A stretch of DNA of 64,000 nucleotides from Lucifuga dentata (taxonomy: Eukaryota; Chordata; Actinopteri; Ophidiiformes; Bythitidae). Below are positions 1-11,579 of the stretch, piece by piece (positions within the stretch are counted from its first letter, which is position 1; every line of letters starts with the position of its first letter). Both the position numbers and the translations under genes were made by a program. The DNA lies in assembly GCA_014773175.1 (NCBI GenBank), contig VXCM01002171.1, positions 9,013 to 73,012 of the forward strand, written 5' to 3'. Below the pieces are notes generated by a model that made no database searches, had not been told where the DNA came from, and saw only the letters and a list, made by a program, of their open reading frames with translations.

Positions 1-738
1 GGGGGGAGGGGGGGATCTATCATATTTATCCCATGATAGACTATTGATAGGTGCAAATTGCTCTAGATCTGGCGGAAACTAGCTGCTGGAACCAGGAATA
101 CAATAATGGAATTGCTGTGCACTAATAAATAGGGCAGAGACATGCAACATGAACTAATATGTAGCTTGAATTATGCTAATTAAGTCTCATGCAAACAGTT
201 TTGACATATCTCTACTCATAACAGAGATAGATCTAGAAAAATATGATATTTATTATAGATATTTCTTTCTTTTCAGGCCAGTATATTATTAAAACAAGAC
301 AAGAACAAGAATGTTGTCAAGGTTTGTCCAACCTTGGCAGAGGTATGTGCTGTAATGAGAGTCTTTCTTGTTTGAATCCATGTGTTCGGCCCCTGTGGGG
401 TCATGCAACTGGCTCTAATAACAACAGTCCGTGTAAATCTCCAGTTCAAGTAAAAATCTTTGACAGTGAGCAGAATTGGAGTTGTTTGGCTTTTCCACAA
501 CTGCAGCAATATGCTTTGTATTAGAGTCTGTGGTTACTTGAAGGTTTTATTATAAAATGGACAGAATATTGTTGAAGAGTCAGTATATGGCCAGTAGGAA
601 TCAAACAAATGAAAGCCTTGCTGTTATTTCCTTGGTAGCCAAAAATGTAAAAGTATTAAGTATGAAGCTGTTGCATGGTTTCAAAAATGCATAATTGTTG
701 ATGTAAAATGCAACTGTTTTTCTCTTAAAGCTAACAAA
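1..738. other. AT-rich non-coding stretch, no gene seen
   Basis: The window opens with a G-rich run (1-14) and then ordinary AT-rich sequence. Short open frames here have no recognisable domain or splice context. The only repeat-like piece is at 321-362, listed separately. Confidence 0.5.
321..362 (+). repeat. Fragment of a dispersed repeat with the CTTGGCAGAGGTATG motif
   Basis: This stretch and 5871-5912 share the order TTTG, a short spacer, CTTGGCAGAG, then TATG(T/A)GCTGTAATGAG. The complement of the motif also starts the element at 53947. It looks like one end of an old dispersed fish repeat. Only the short end is recognisable here. Confidence 0.35.
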
Positions 739-1046
739 GGCTACATTCACATTACATGCTGAAGTGGCCCAGATCTGATTTTTTTTTTTTTTTTTTTTGC
801 CTCCATGTGACTCAGATCTGATTTATTCACAGCAGTGTGAACACACCAAATCTGATTTTTTCATATCAGATCTGGGCCACTTGCATATACGTGGTCCTAG
901 ATCCAATCCATATCTGATCTTTGGCTATGCGACTGTTGTCTGACTGGTCAGATCAGAATTCGTGTGGTTTGTTTTTTTTTCACTTATCATATAGCATGTC
1001 ATCCTCATTCAGTGTCAGCGCCTCATAGCAGTCGGTAAAAATAAAT

Positions 1047-1144
1047 ATGGAGGAGAGCAACAACAGCGACAGAGGTCAGTGGAGAGACGAAAAAGTTTAA
1101 ATTTGTTGGATATATATGGAGATATCCGAAAGTTTTCAGTGAAC
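1047..1144 (+). pseudogene. Relic of a Myb/SANT-like DNA-binding protein inside the transposon
   Basis: An ATG at 1047 opens MEESNNSDRGQWRDEKV followed by a stop. After a shift of frame the sequence continues LDIYGDIRKF (from 1106). An acidic start, then a W-x-D-E pair, then a L-D-I-Y-G-D helix is the layout of the Myb/SANT-like (MADF or trihelix-type) domains found in fish Harbinger-type transposon proteins and some host genes. The piece is about 33 codons with one frameshift and one stop, so it cannot make protein. The assignment rests on pattern recognition only. It sits well inside the inverted-repeat element at 739-2071, which suggests the element descends from a longer coding transposon. 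Confidence 0.35.
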
Positions 1145-1200
1145 TGTTCCTCTGTGAACTTGTGAACATGGCGGTCACATCATAGCTGGCTCCGCCCTCG

Positions 1201-1323
1201 TACCTACACCTCTCTCTGATGTGCAGCAACAGCAACAGAGCAGCTGCTATGACTTTTGTTTNTACCTACACCTCTCTCTGATGTGCAGCAACAGCAACAG
1301 AGCAGCTGCTATGACTTTTGTTT
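1201..1323. repeat. Exact 61-bp duplication around a single N (probable assembly artefact)
   Basis: Bases 1201-1261 and 1263-1323 are identical and separated only by the N at 1262. This is what two unmerged overlapping contig ends look like. Confidence 0.85.
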
Positions 1324-1914
1324 TTTGTTGCCTTTTCGCTCTCATTTCTCATCCTTGTTATCTTCAATGTCTTCCGACCTCTGCAACAAATAATCCTGGC
1401 CGTGTATGCTTGCACTAGGCTTGCCACCTGCATTCTGGCAAAATACGGGATGGGGGGATCTTGACTGCCTCTTACGTTTCAGGGGCACACTTGCAGACCG
1501 TGAAAATATATTAAAAAAAAACAGCGAGGCACTTCACTTCCCAAGACAATCTGTGAGGCAGCGATGCTGACACTGACATAACATGCACTCTCATGCAGCA
1601 GCGCACAAAGGCTGAGCCTAGCTGCTCCTGAGCTCCAGAATCTGGAGCTCATAGTCATCACCAGTAAAATTACACTTCTCAACTCCGCAGGTAAAATTTG
1701 TTTGATTTTGTTATTTTCATTGAAGACCTAGTGTTACATATGAAATGATCTGCACGCAAATACATGACAAACTGCATCCCATGTTCTGTTGCACAAAAAT
1801 AGAGTTATTGTGTTATTTTTGTATGCATGCGGCTCACATTTTAGTTACATCTGCGCATGCGTGGTAGTTTAGGACCTCAACTGTGTTCACACTGGTGTCA
1901 GATATGGATACTTA

Positions 1915-2045
1915 CAAACATGAATGTGAACCATCAACACAAAAAGATCGGATCTGATTAAAAAAATCAGAATTGAGCANCAAACATGAATGTGAACCAT
2001 CAACACAAAAAGATCGGATCTGATTAAAAAAATCAGAATTGAGCA
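1915..2045. repeat. Exact 65-bp duplication around a single N (probable assembly artefact)
   Basis: Bases 1915-1979 and 1981-2045 are identical and flank the N at 1980. The duplication inflates the right end of the transposon at 739-2071. Confidence 0.85.
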
Positions 2046-2071
2046 TAAAGACCTGTAATGTAAACGTAGCC

Positions 2072-4993
2072 AAAAAGCTACAGTATGTACTTCTTTGATT
2101 CAAGTTGAAAAACAATGAAATTATTCAAATATGCCATATATTATGTTTTGTATATACATACAATACTGTTTCTGGCCATTTTCCCTCACGTGTATTCTTA
2201 CAAAACCGGCTGGTTATAATTAGACAGTGAATGTGGACAAAAGAGACATCATATGGCATATGGCAGGGTCAGACGGAGAAGAAAAATCTTGTCATACAGC
2301 AGAGGAAATCTATTAACTTGCATACATATGGATTTATGACAACAACTGGCATAAGGAATCATGAATAACTTACAGAAGGATGTTCTTATATAAGCATCAA
2401 TTGTTAATTGAAGAAGCTGTCACGTTCCCTCGGGCTGTCAACACAGTTTTATAAGCATTCAAACTCAGCTTTATCAAATTAATGGTCTATTCAGTGCTGC
2501 TTGATTTTCCTGTAATCCATCTTTTGTGCTTTGTACAGAAAAAAAAAAAAAAAAAAAANAAAAAAAAAAAAAAAAAAATCACACACACACCAAAAAAAAA
2601 TGTAATTCCTGAGAAATGACATCCTAACTGATATCATTCACTCTCAAATGAAACTAGTTTTTACCGAGAAATTTTCTCCCTACAAAGACGCTGGCGCTAC
2701 ATAATTTCAGCTCAGGTGATTAGCGTGGACCCCATGACACCGGATGACGACGACCTCTGTTTCCTTTTCACGTCTCGTCTCTGTAAACAGAGGCAGCAGT
2801 GTCAGCAAGAAAGGCTGTGGAGCTCAGGTGTGCTGACAGGTGGATCTCTACAGGCCATGTGAGAGTACCAGGGGAAATCAGGAGCCACCCTTCTCTTGCA
2901 GAATGAGCGTTCTTACTGCACAGGAAGAAGAAAAAACCCACTTGTACATAGAGGGCTGCTCCTCCTCTGAGCGAGTGGGAAAGTTGATGGGTACAATGCA
3001 GTGGACTATCTGGGGTGCCTGAGTGTGTGTGTGTGTGTGTGTGTGTGTTTTAATGATAACACAGCACTAAAGCAGACAAATCCAATGCACGAAAGTGAGG
3101 GACTAGTGAAAATCAAAGCTTCATCATTGGATTTTCTGGCTACTAAGGGGCAGGAGTACTCCAAAAAAAAAAAAAAAAAAAAAANAAAAAAAAAATCGGA
3201 CACACAGCCCTGACATATTATCACCTTAAAAAGATGTTAAAAGGGTTCTACTAACATTTTTTTTTACAGGCACAGAACAACATCAGCTCGCTGGAGTCAT
3301 GTCTCTGTCAACTTAATGAATGCAAGTCCAATATTTATTCTCCTTTTAGTTCAGTTTTTGATCTCCACCAACTCCTGAGAAAAATATCTGGATCTTTGAC
3401 TTAACTTTCTTCATCTGTCACTTGCTTATTCTGTCACTTAGTAATTTTGCTGGACAGTAGTGTACTGTAAATTTATAACAGTTTGTTTGCTAGAACAGCT
3501 ACTACGGTTTTATATCAGGGGTTAGTGAAAACCAATCAGAGGCAACTATACAGTATACTGGTTTTAAGTGCTAGGAAAAACCACAAACAATGACCTTAAA
3601 GGAGCTAAAAGCGCCACAGAGCTACACAAATAGGTGACAATTCTCTTTTTGGGCACATCACATTACATTATATAGATGATCAGCCCTTTCACATTGCATA
3701 TATTTTATATATCATTTGATGCAGACTAAACAGAAATCGTGAAATTGATGCTTCCCATGAAACACGCTCCCTATTGACCTTATTGTGGGTAGTGCAGACT
3801 TCAGCAAACCCACGCAGGATCTGCAACTACAACCACAGCAATAGTTGCAGCACATTAACACAGACACTTCCTGTTTTGGCAAAGGCTCCTCCTTTGTTAT
3901 TAAGCCACTCATTGTTATTCTGGCTTCATGTGCTGTCAGAAATATCTTATTTAATTAATAATTACCAATAGGGAAACTTGGATTTTTCTAAGATACCTGA
4001 GTTGCCGAATTGTGACTTTTCAATCATATAGGCTCTACTGGTAGTTTATAGCACTAATATTCTTTGTTAGTCTTAATGCTTATATGCAAATGTTTTTTGT
4101 TTTTTTTTTTACTGTAAATCAGTTGTCTGCCTCCTACTAACTAAGCGATAATGGAGCAAAACTTTAGTTAGAAAAAAGCACAATTTCAGCACAGCCAATG
4201 TGATGTTTTGATTCTGTTTCTGTTTTTTTTTTTTTTTGNTTTTTTTTTTTTTTCGACAATGAGAGATACCAACTTTCAAATTTAGAATTGAGAACCCACC
4301 AGGAGCACATGAAGGCAACAATATTTAACAGCATTTTTAACTTATTAATAAAGTAAACAAACTGAAAATATCATATAGCTTGTCTATTTTCACCAGATGT
4401 ATCTAGTTTTACTGTCTATTACTCTCCGCTGTCAATAATAACTTGAGAATGACCCATGGAAGAAAATATTCGACGGGGAGACGTTTTGAGAACATTGAAT
4501 TAAGCTGGAAAATTTGCCTTGTCATCTTTGCGAACGCATAACACAGTGATCAACATCCGTCGTTATTAGATGTTCAGCTTGAAGAAAGAAAAAAAAAACA
4601 TCTGGTAGAAACACTAGCTGAATCAGAAGATTGTGGCAAAAACAGAACGATAGTTTAGCATTTGATCTTGGTAATTGGTTGGGCACTCGCTAGGCAATAC
4701 AACAGAAGACCCACAGAGTGTGGTGTGTGTTTCCCAGCCCCACTGCGCAGCCTCATAGAGTACAAAGACAGAGAATGAACTTCAGAAGGTTTTAATGCCT
4801 GAAGAGAAAAATATGGACATTAAATTATCAGGGGGAAACAGCAGGGTGTGAAAAAAGAGCCTTTTAAAGCCTACGAACACATATGAACATACACGCTGCT
4901 TCTGACACGGAAACCTGGCCAAATCCACAGGCTGCTTTATTCTGTGCTTCACACTGATACTCTCCGCTTGTCTGTGTGTGTACACCAGTATAC
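2072..4993. other. Non-coding stretch, no gene recognised
   Basis: I see only AT-rich unique-looking sequence and simple repeats. Poly-A or poly-T runs each broken by a single N lie at 2539-2578 (N 2559), 3163-3195 (N 3185) and 4223-4253 (N 4239). A slightly GC-richer part (2690-3000) has short open frames but no identifiable domain. Confidence 0.5.
3023..3048. repeat. (GT)13 microsatellite
   Basis: Uninterrupted GT dinucleotides. Confidence 0.95.
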
Positions 4994-5011
4994 TGTGTGT
5001 GTGTGTGTGTG
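4994..5011. repeat. Short (TG)n microsatellite
   Basis: Nine TG units. Confidence 0.9.
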
Positions 5012-5381
5012 CACGTTCTACTTTGTATAACTGGAATTCAAAGCAATACAGCATCCTAATACACATTAACATATGCTTTTCTATATTGAAAATTGTATTT
5101 TTTTTAATATGCACAGCTCTTTTAGTCTTTTTTTTAGTCGTATTATTTTTTTCAATCATGCTTAACATTTTCAAATCATGCATGTGCAAGATTCCTCACA
5201 TAAAAAAGAAGCACAAACTAAAGTCATATAAAAATTTATGGATAATACAGTTATGATCAGAAAAGTGTAGACTGAAGCCAATGCTAATTATGCCCACTTT
5301 ATACTTGCTCACAATATTTCATTTTTCTAAAGATAGAAATATGAGAAACAGAAATATAATCTGTTATTAAGAATGAAACCT

Positions 5382-5383
<2 letters not shown>
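5012..5383. other. AT-rich spacer, nothing recognised
   Basis: No gene, element end or structured repeat is visible between the two microsatellites. Confidence 0.5.

Positions 5384-5426
<43 letters not shown>
5384..5426. repeat. (AG)n microsatellite
   Basis: About 21 perfect AG units. Confidence 0.95.
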
Positions 5427-5430
<4 letters not shown>

Positions 5431-5806
5431 TCCACAATCACAGAATGATGTTCTGTCAGTTGAGGTTAATGACAATAAACCTGAGGAAGGCCTGGAGACA
5501 AAGTTGTCTGATATTTGTTCTGTCAATTGGAAAGAAAAAAAAATCACTATTGTCATACTGTATGCTTGATGATGAACGAGCGCAACTTTAAGGGACAAAA
5601 CCTGTCCCCCAAAAATACCTTTAATAACACCTTAAATCTTTATGTTTTGACCTCATTTTGTTGGATGGTTTGTTTGTTAGCAGGATTATTCAAAAAAATT
5701 TGAACTGATGTTGACAAAACTTAAATTTTGGTGCTATTACGTGGTTCTGGATCTGGATATATTTTAAAATGTACTTTTTTTAATGACAAATGAAGCAAAT
5801 AGGTCC

Positions 5807-5807
<1 letters not shown>
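5427..5807. other. Spacer, nothing recognised
   Basis: AT-rich sequence without a recognisable coding region or repeat end. Confidence 0.5.

Positions 5808-5862
<55 letters not shown>
5808..5862. repeat. (ATT)n microsatellite
   Basis: About 18 ATT units. It runs directly into the dispersed repeat end carrying CTTGGCAGAG at 5871-5912. Confidence 0.95.
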
Positions 5863-5863
<1 letters not shown>

Positions 5864-5995
5864 CATCATTGGCTTGTTTGGCCTTGGCAGAGATATGAGC
5901 TGTAATGAGTGCACTTCTAGCTCAGTCTNTCATCATTGGCTTGTTTGGCCTTGGCAGAGATATGAGCTGTAATGAGTGCACTTCTAGCTCAGTCT
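5863..5995. repeat. Exact 66-bp duplication around a single N, containing the CTTGGCAGAG repeat end
   Basis: Bases 5863-5928 and 5930-5995 are identical around the N at 5929, so the second copy is probably a contig overlap. The unit contains the same repeat end seen at 321-362. Confidence 0.8.
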
Positions 5996-6846
5996 TCTAA
6001 AATTGGAAACCTGAGATGCACGCCTGTAATGTCTTCAAGAAACCAGCATTGTAATAAGGGACTGTGTCCCTTATTACATAAAATACAAAAAATAAAAATT
6101 AATAAATCACATGCAAAAAATTATTTTATTAGTTTCTAAACCAGGAAAATCACCCTCAGTTCACTGTTTTGTCCTTAAAGATACTTTGTTCTTATTTTGT
6201 GCTCAGTGAAAAATTGCTAATGATCAAAAGCTGCTATGTTTAGAAAATAAAAATAAGATTATCCAATTGTGTTTTATGTCACATTTGACCTTTGTCCAAA
6301 ATATATATATATTTTTTTCTGACATGAGAACTTCATTAATAAACATTTACACAACTACGGATATAATTTCTGCACTTTCATCTGACACTGTGAATCTGTA
6401 ATGACTGACAGGTTTAACTTTAATTCAGCTGAGACATCTTCGAAACGTGGCGTTCTGTGTTACATGGAAACAATGAGGCCTTTGAGGGGTCTTCCAAATA
6501 GTCAGAATTTCAAAGTGTGTGAGAAGTAAGTACAGCGAGAAATAAAACACTGCTGCTAAATGAAAAGAATCACTCCTGAGACATACAGCTTCACACACAC
6601 ACCTTATTAATCTTTAATATTTCCTCCCCNCCTCCAGTTTAGCTCCTCTGAAGCAATTACACCCGAGAGGACTGAGCACATAGGACATGCTCCTACTACC
6701 TGCAGCAATAATATATCATTACATACTAAACATACAGCAGCTATGCAAACAGCCTTTATTGCTACTCCAGGGCGCATGCTATTTATAAGCAGCAGCGTAG
6801 CCACACAGATCATTTCCTCTGCATCTGTCTGTTTGGATTGTTATCA
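5996..6846. other. Non-coding stretch, nothing recognised
   Basis: AT-rich sequence with a C-rich run broken by an N at 6630. No coding exon, RNA gene or transposon end is supported. Confidence 0.5.
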
Positions 6847-6889
6847 TTCTTCTTCTTCTTCTTCTTCTTCTTCTTCTTCTTCTTCTTCT
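6847..6889. repeat. (TTC)n microsatellite
   Basis: Fourteen trinucleotide units, uninterrupted. The serine-rich and arginine-rich frames across it are by-products of the repeat. Confidence 0.95.
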
Positions 6890-8384
6890 GTGGTTCACGC
6901 AGTAAGTGCATGCTGGAGTGATGTATGTCACTTCATCCATTTTTGCCATTTGACTCCAGTAGCTTTGTGCTGACATTAGGGGGTGCTGGAATTCTTCAGA
7001 GTTGAGTGATGAGTGATGTTGAATTTGAAGCAGTGTTGAAAGCTCATCATTTCATCTTCAAAATATAGATTAAATAAGTCAGGGGAAGCTGCTAATATTC
7101 CATTTTTGTTTTTTAGGATTTAATGTTGTGAGATCTATGGGTTATATTGGAGATAGAATTTTGAATTGTGCAAAACATGATAATCATTTGTAAAATCTTG
7201 TTGATTCACACCAAATATGTCCAAGAATGCTTCCACAATATTTATTAAAATCAGTAAAGAAATGATTAAGACTTCCTTTAGATTAATATATTTAGGAAAG
7301 ATTCTTGCTGAAATATTTCAATCTGCCACAAACAACCAGGAAAAACACTTCATCTAACTAGCATATTCAAAGTACAACTCATGAATTATTTAAGAGAACA
7401 CATTTCCCCTTGTTTATTTATATATACATATGTATAAAATATCATTTATTCTAAGAGGGTCTATAAATCAAAAGTATTCCCAGAGAATAACAGATAAGTG
7501 AGGTTATTGTGCAATGAGGCCAGCTGGTGGTAATAATTTAATGACGTTTTACAGGCGCTATAAAGACAGCAAACAGATGTGGCATTAAGGATTATAAAGT
7601 TGGTAAAACTTTTAACAAGTGCTATGTATTTCAGTGGTACAACAGCACAACCCCCAGAATAAAAGGAATTTACACATCCTTCAATTCCAAAGCTATCAAT
7701 CACACGCATGTTATTCCCCTGGGAGCGTCTTTACATGCATATTTATCAGCTCAACATGCTAATTCCCGCTGCTATACGCCCGCCAGGCACGTCTCCAGGC
7801 GTGTTTATGACTCATAATTGTTGATATCCTTTGATATATTTCTCTCAACTAAGACATCATTTGGTTTTTGTGGTCTAAAGTCAATGAAGCACAATGACCC
7901 AAGCTTTCAATTCAAATTTACAGTTCAATATCTATTATATGCTATTCAGTGCCTGGAGAGGAAGCCTCTCTAAAGTAAAGGAGAGGATTCAGTAATACTG
8001 TACTGCACTTATCAACAGGAGAGCTTCTCAAGGTGAGTTAATTGAAAACAGAATAAAGGGAAACGAGCTATCGCCCAGAAAAGTCCAGCATGCATATTCT
8101 GCTTGTCGAAGTGTAATACCTGGGGAAAATAAATGCATAAAATTATGTATGTTTTGCGTGTTTGTTTTAAACTTCCATACGTGGCTGCTCCTTGCAATAC
8201 TTCTGAATACTTTATCGTCTGTTGGCAAACAATTAACTGTGAAAAAGTTCCTGCTGTACGAGACACGTATGCCATATTGTTGCGAGATCCAAGATCATCA
8301 GCATGCATTTACATTGCTAAAGAGTCTATACGGCAGATGAAGCATTTCAGCATAAATTCAGTTCTGCATTGGAGAATGAGTGGG

Positions 8385-8387
<3 letters not shown>
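6890..8387. other. Non-coding stretch with one possible regulatory block
   Basis: No exon or transposon end is recognisable. The block at 7725-7850 is more GC-rich and motif-dense than its surroundings and is listed separately. Confidence 0.45.
7725..7850. promoter_or_regulatory. Candidate conserved or regulatory block (speculative)
   Basis: This short stretch contains an octamer-like ATGCTAAT (7756-7763), a consensus AP-1 site TGACTCA (7808-7814) followed by TAATTG, and a GC-rich centre with an inverted CGCC-type motif in otherwise AT-rich DNA. This is the texture of vertebrate conserved non-coding elements. No alignment was possible, so the call is an inference. Confidence 0.2.

Positions 8388-8420
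<33 letters not shown>
8388..8420. repeat. (TC)n microsatellite
   Basis: About 16 TC units followed by a pyrimidine-rich tract to about 8500. Several overlapping frames across it are by-products. Confidence 0.95.
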
Positions 8421-8422
<2 letters not shown>

Positions 8423-9324
8423 CTCACTCCTCCATTTCTCTTTCTTTATCTTCTCCCCAGTCCTTCTTCCTCTCCCCTTCGTCTCCTTCTCCCGCAGACG
8501 CCTGCCGCCAAGTGTGCACCTCCAGGGAACCAACATCTGAGAAATGCAATTTGAGCATTTCAGCGCCACAAAGAAAAGACAAACAATGCTGGAAAAAAAA
8601 CGAGGGGATAAACATGCGCCGAGTTGATGCTGGACAAACATGTCGTGTTCCTTCCAATTCACAAATGGCCCTGCCACGTTCAGTGCTCACAGGTGTGGAA
8701 ATTCAAGGACAAACTCGTTGTTGTTTCCAGGGTTTGTTTGCTTGTCGTGCTCATCTCTCCACTATTGTCTGACAGATTTACTCCTTCAGGGATGCGGTTC
8801 TTTAATATGACAGGAACGGGATGGGGGTACTTTTAAAAGGCAAGAACAAGGGAAATGATCTTACATGATGAAATAAAAGAGCAGGAGTAGTCGGTCTGTA
8901 GGCCGAGTCATTGAAGCAGCAGCTCAGGGGAATCAAACACTTCATTACTGCCTTTTGGCCAGAGAGGTTCTACACGGACTGGCAAAAGCTCATTTGTCAT
9001 GTTTATTAACCGTGATTGTAAGTTAGACCAGCACAGCTAAATCCTGCTCCATCCGCCTCTGTGGGGAATAGCCTTTGCCCTCATTTGAAGACAACTTTAC
9101 TAATAAAGCTTTAGCTGCACTGCAAAGGAGAAAAGCTGACTCCTCAGATAGTTTATATGAGGGGTAATTGATAAGTTCTGACCTTGTATTTATTTGTTTT
9201 AAACTTTACATGTGTCTGCTAAGCATTCTGGAGGGATTGCAGTTGAAGAAGACTGCTTTTAACTAGAAAATGACATGCCTGCTATAATTGTGTTAGTAAA
9301 CAAAACAAAACAAAAAACAAAACA
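8421..9324. other. Non-coding stretch, nothing recognised
   Basis: Pyrimidine-rich then mixed sequence. The short frames at 8424-8772 mainly read the TC tract and have no recognisable domain. Confidence 0.45.
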
Positions 9325-9390
9325 GATTTTAAGGTGGGTGTATCACCTGAATATTTGATTTTGAAAGATTAGGATTTGACAAAATAATAC
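9325..9390 (+). mobile_element. Fragment of TTAA-MITE A
   Basis: The stretch matches the internal segment with GGTGGGTGTATCACCTGAA, then ATTTGATTTTGAAAGATTAGG, found in the full copies at 15110, 22404 and 59881. Neither end of the element is present. Confidence 0.6.
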
Positions 9391-9441
9391 TGTTTCAGGA
9401 CCAAGCACCAAACCTAGGGAAACGGAGTTTTCTACATTGCT

Positions 9442-9549
9442 GCCTCCTCCTTCTGTAACTCTCTTCTGAAGACTATCAGAGACTCTGCCTCCCTTTTTAC
9501 CACTTAAAAAACTTTAAAAACACATCTTTTGAAAGCCACTTTAAAGCCC
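9442..9549 (+). pseudogene. Relic of a LINE ORF2 C-terminus (L2/Rex1/CR1 type)
   Basis: The frame starting at 9442 reads an N-S-L followed by IRDSASLFTT, a stop, then KTLKTHLL and another stop at 9550. An (A)-P/S-x-x-x-N-S-L, then I-R-x-S-x-S-L, then F-K-x-x-L-K-T-H-L order is the well-known C-terminal signature of fish L2/CR1/Rex1-type LINE polymerase proteins. Only about 36 codons remain and they contain an in-frame stop, so this is a dead 3' fragment. The exact clade cannot be told from so short a piece. Confidence 0.45.
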
Positions 9550-9707
9550 TGAATCTGACTAATTTAAAGTTCAAGTGTTTGCACAGGCTTCAAATTTCCA
9601 CTGCAACAAAACAGGTTTTAACCTGTTGCTTTGAAAATATTGTAATAAAAGTAAAATTTCTGAAGGGTCATATTTTCATTGTATTTTTGACTGCCTCTTA
9701 ATTAAAC

Positions 9708-10031
9708 ATGTTGGGGAAAATGTTTGGTAAAAATAAAAATCTAGAAGTTAAGCCTATCTCTTGTGTTCTTGGACTGGACTCTGCACTGAATCCCAAACCG
9801 CAGATGTTGAAATTATTGAATGTTATTTCATTCGGCACCAGAAGATTTGTTTTACCCCACTGGATTTCTGATAAACCTCCGAGCCTTTCGCCATGATTTA
9901 AAGACATAATGGAACACATTCCCTTGGAAGCTATGAGCTTCTGGCTCAAGGACAAACCTTCAGCATTTTATAAAATCTGGGACCCCTTCATGGACTATAT
10001 TGGAATTGGACAGTGTTCTCTATGGACTTGA
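9708..10031 (+). pseudogene. Relic of an L1/Tx1-type LINE ORF2 C-terminus
   Basis: One frame runs from 9708 to a stop at 10029-10031, broken only by a TGA at 9894-9896. It reads LPHWISDKPPSLSP, the TGA, then FKDIMEHIPLEAMSFWLKD and FYKIWDPFMDYI. The order of a hydrophobic-W-x(3-5)-PPS segment, a P-L-E-x-x-S-F segment and a final F-Y-x-I-W-x-P-F-x-x-Y is typical of the extreme C-terminus of vertebrate L1/Tx1-type LINE proteins. In that family a tryptophan usually sits where the TGA is found, so one base change probably created the stop. The N-terminal endonuclease and polymerase parts are absent. No target duplication or tail was located with confidence. Confidence 0.5.
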
Positions 10032-11579
10032 ATTTCTCTCTATGGTCTGAATCTCCTAGTCAAGAGGTATAATTTGTGTACTGTCTGACTGATATTCTGT
10101 ACCTCTGTATTTACTGTATGCGTATTTTTTTTTTCCCTGTGCCAGTTCAGTTTTCAAAGTTAAAATTTTTAAAAATGTTGTCAATTTTTTTGAGAATTTG
10201 TTTATGGATTTAGTTCAGTGCTTAATGAATCTTGCTTGTTCATTTTGTACATTCTTTCAGTATGTCTGTTTGGTGTTTCACTGCATACAGAATGTTTTGA
10301 AGGAGCAATATATTTGCTCCCTGATTCTGGTAAGTTTTCCTATTCTAGTGCAACTTTGAGCATTTAGAAATTAACTATATAAAAATGTATTATGATTATT
10401 AATTGTTATTAAGTCCTTTTCTTGGTTAGCCAAAAATCCTCCAAAGCTGATATGACATTATCAGCTGAGACCCAGCAGATTCTAGCTACGGCCTTTTTCA
10501 TATTTTGGGAAGAGCTGACCTCACCAAATCATGGTGAGGTCGGTATGGATGCTGATCAAGCTCAACAACATAACCACTGCACGTTGGCCTAGTTTGATCA
10601 TATTTGTGCAACTCACAGAGCTTTAGGTGCCTCTGAAACTTTTAATCAAAGTTGAAAACAGCAGACATGCAAACACACAAATGGATTATAGCTCTTCCAT
10701 GTAAAATCCTACAGCCCTTGCTCGCTTCCTTATATGTCAGGCTCAGAACTTATCAATCAAGCCATTCAGCTTTCCGTAGAGAGAAAAAAAATGAAGATCT
10801 TTTGGTCAGTCTGGAGTTTGCAGACGTTCCTCACAATATGGACATTGTCAGAGGCTCATAAAAGACAAATAAGTAGGTGTCAGTGAAAAAAAAATTACTT
10901 TCCATGATGAACCGCAGAACCATCATCAGCAATGACACAGCATCATTCACATCAACAACACAGGTGCATGAAAAATGGAACGGGCTGGCAGGAAAATGAA
11001 TTATTAATGACACATTTAAGTATTATAACAGAAAATCAATGAGCATACCTGGTGTAATTAACATGCACAATGTTTTCCATAATCCAGCACAGTATAATTA
11101 TGCCTCTCTATTCCAGAACACGTTAGCGTTAGCTTTTTCTAAAGCACACAACACCTGTTTATTTGCTTTACTTGTTCTCTCGCTTCCTTTTTTCTCTATA
11201 ATGATGAAGAGGCTGCAAAATGCTCTGTAGCTTTGGTCCGGTATTGGATGTAGACCTACAGTGGTTATTTGAAGACCTAAAGCTGAAAACCTAAAGGGAC
11301 CAAGGCTGTAATAAAATGGTCTATTTTAAACTAAATGCTCTTTGTTGTAAACCGAAAAACAAAGAGAAAGACTTTTGAAATTAAAAATGTGGCTAAACAA
11401 TCCAAGGTACATAGATGAATTTCATTTTAATATTAGTGCTTATTTTGTGTATCTAGAAAACGTGCACGTTTGATGTGACGCGTGTTGATTCAGACTGAAG
11501 GGTTGGGATGTGGCTTATCTCTGCATACTGTAACATGTCCACTAATCACTGATTACTACCGTCTGTTTGTGCTGTGACC
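10032..11579. other. Non-coding stretch with one small perfect hairpin
   Basis: Nothing coding is recognised. The sequence just after the LINE relic (10032-10420) may include its 3' untranslated part. A hairpin at 10517-10541 is listed separately. Confidence 0.45.
10517..10541. other. Perfect 9-bp stem hairpin
   Basis: GACCTCACC (10517-10525) is followed by a 7-base loop and its exact complement GGTGAGGTC (10533-10541). No T-tract or gene end gives it an obvious role, and it may be a transposon remnant or chance. Confidence 0.6.

Larger units (their letters stand above)
739..2071. mobile_element. Non-autonomous DNA transposon with terminal inverted repeats
   Basis: The left end begins GGCTACATTCACATTACA and the right end, read on the opposite strand, begins GGCTACGTTTACATTACA. 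Both run on into TCTGATTTTTTT-type sequence, giving terminal inverted repeats of at least about 20 bp. Paired CAGATCTGATTT motifs occur near both ends. The flanks are A-rich (AAA on both sides), so the target duplication and therefore the superfamily are not settled. About 128 bases of the apparent length are assembly duplications (1201-1323 and 1915-2045). The interior carries a decayed coding relic at 1047-1144. Confidence 0.6.

Noticed and set aside
1201..1323. Perfect tandem duplications of about 60 bp as real biology
   Set aside because: Every such pair is centred on a single N with the copies ending and starting exactly at it, which is the pattern of unmerged contig overlaps.
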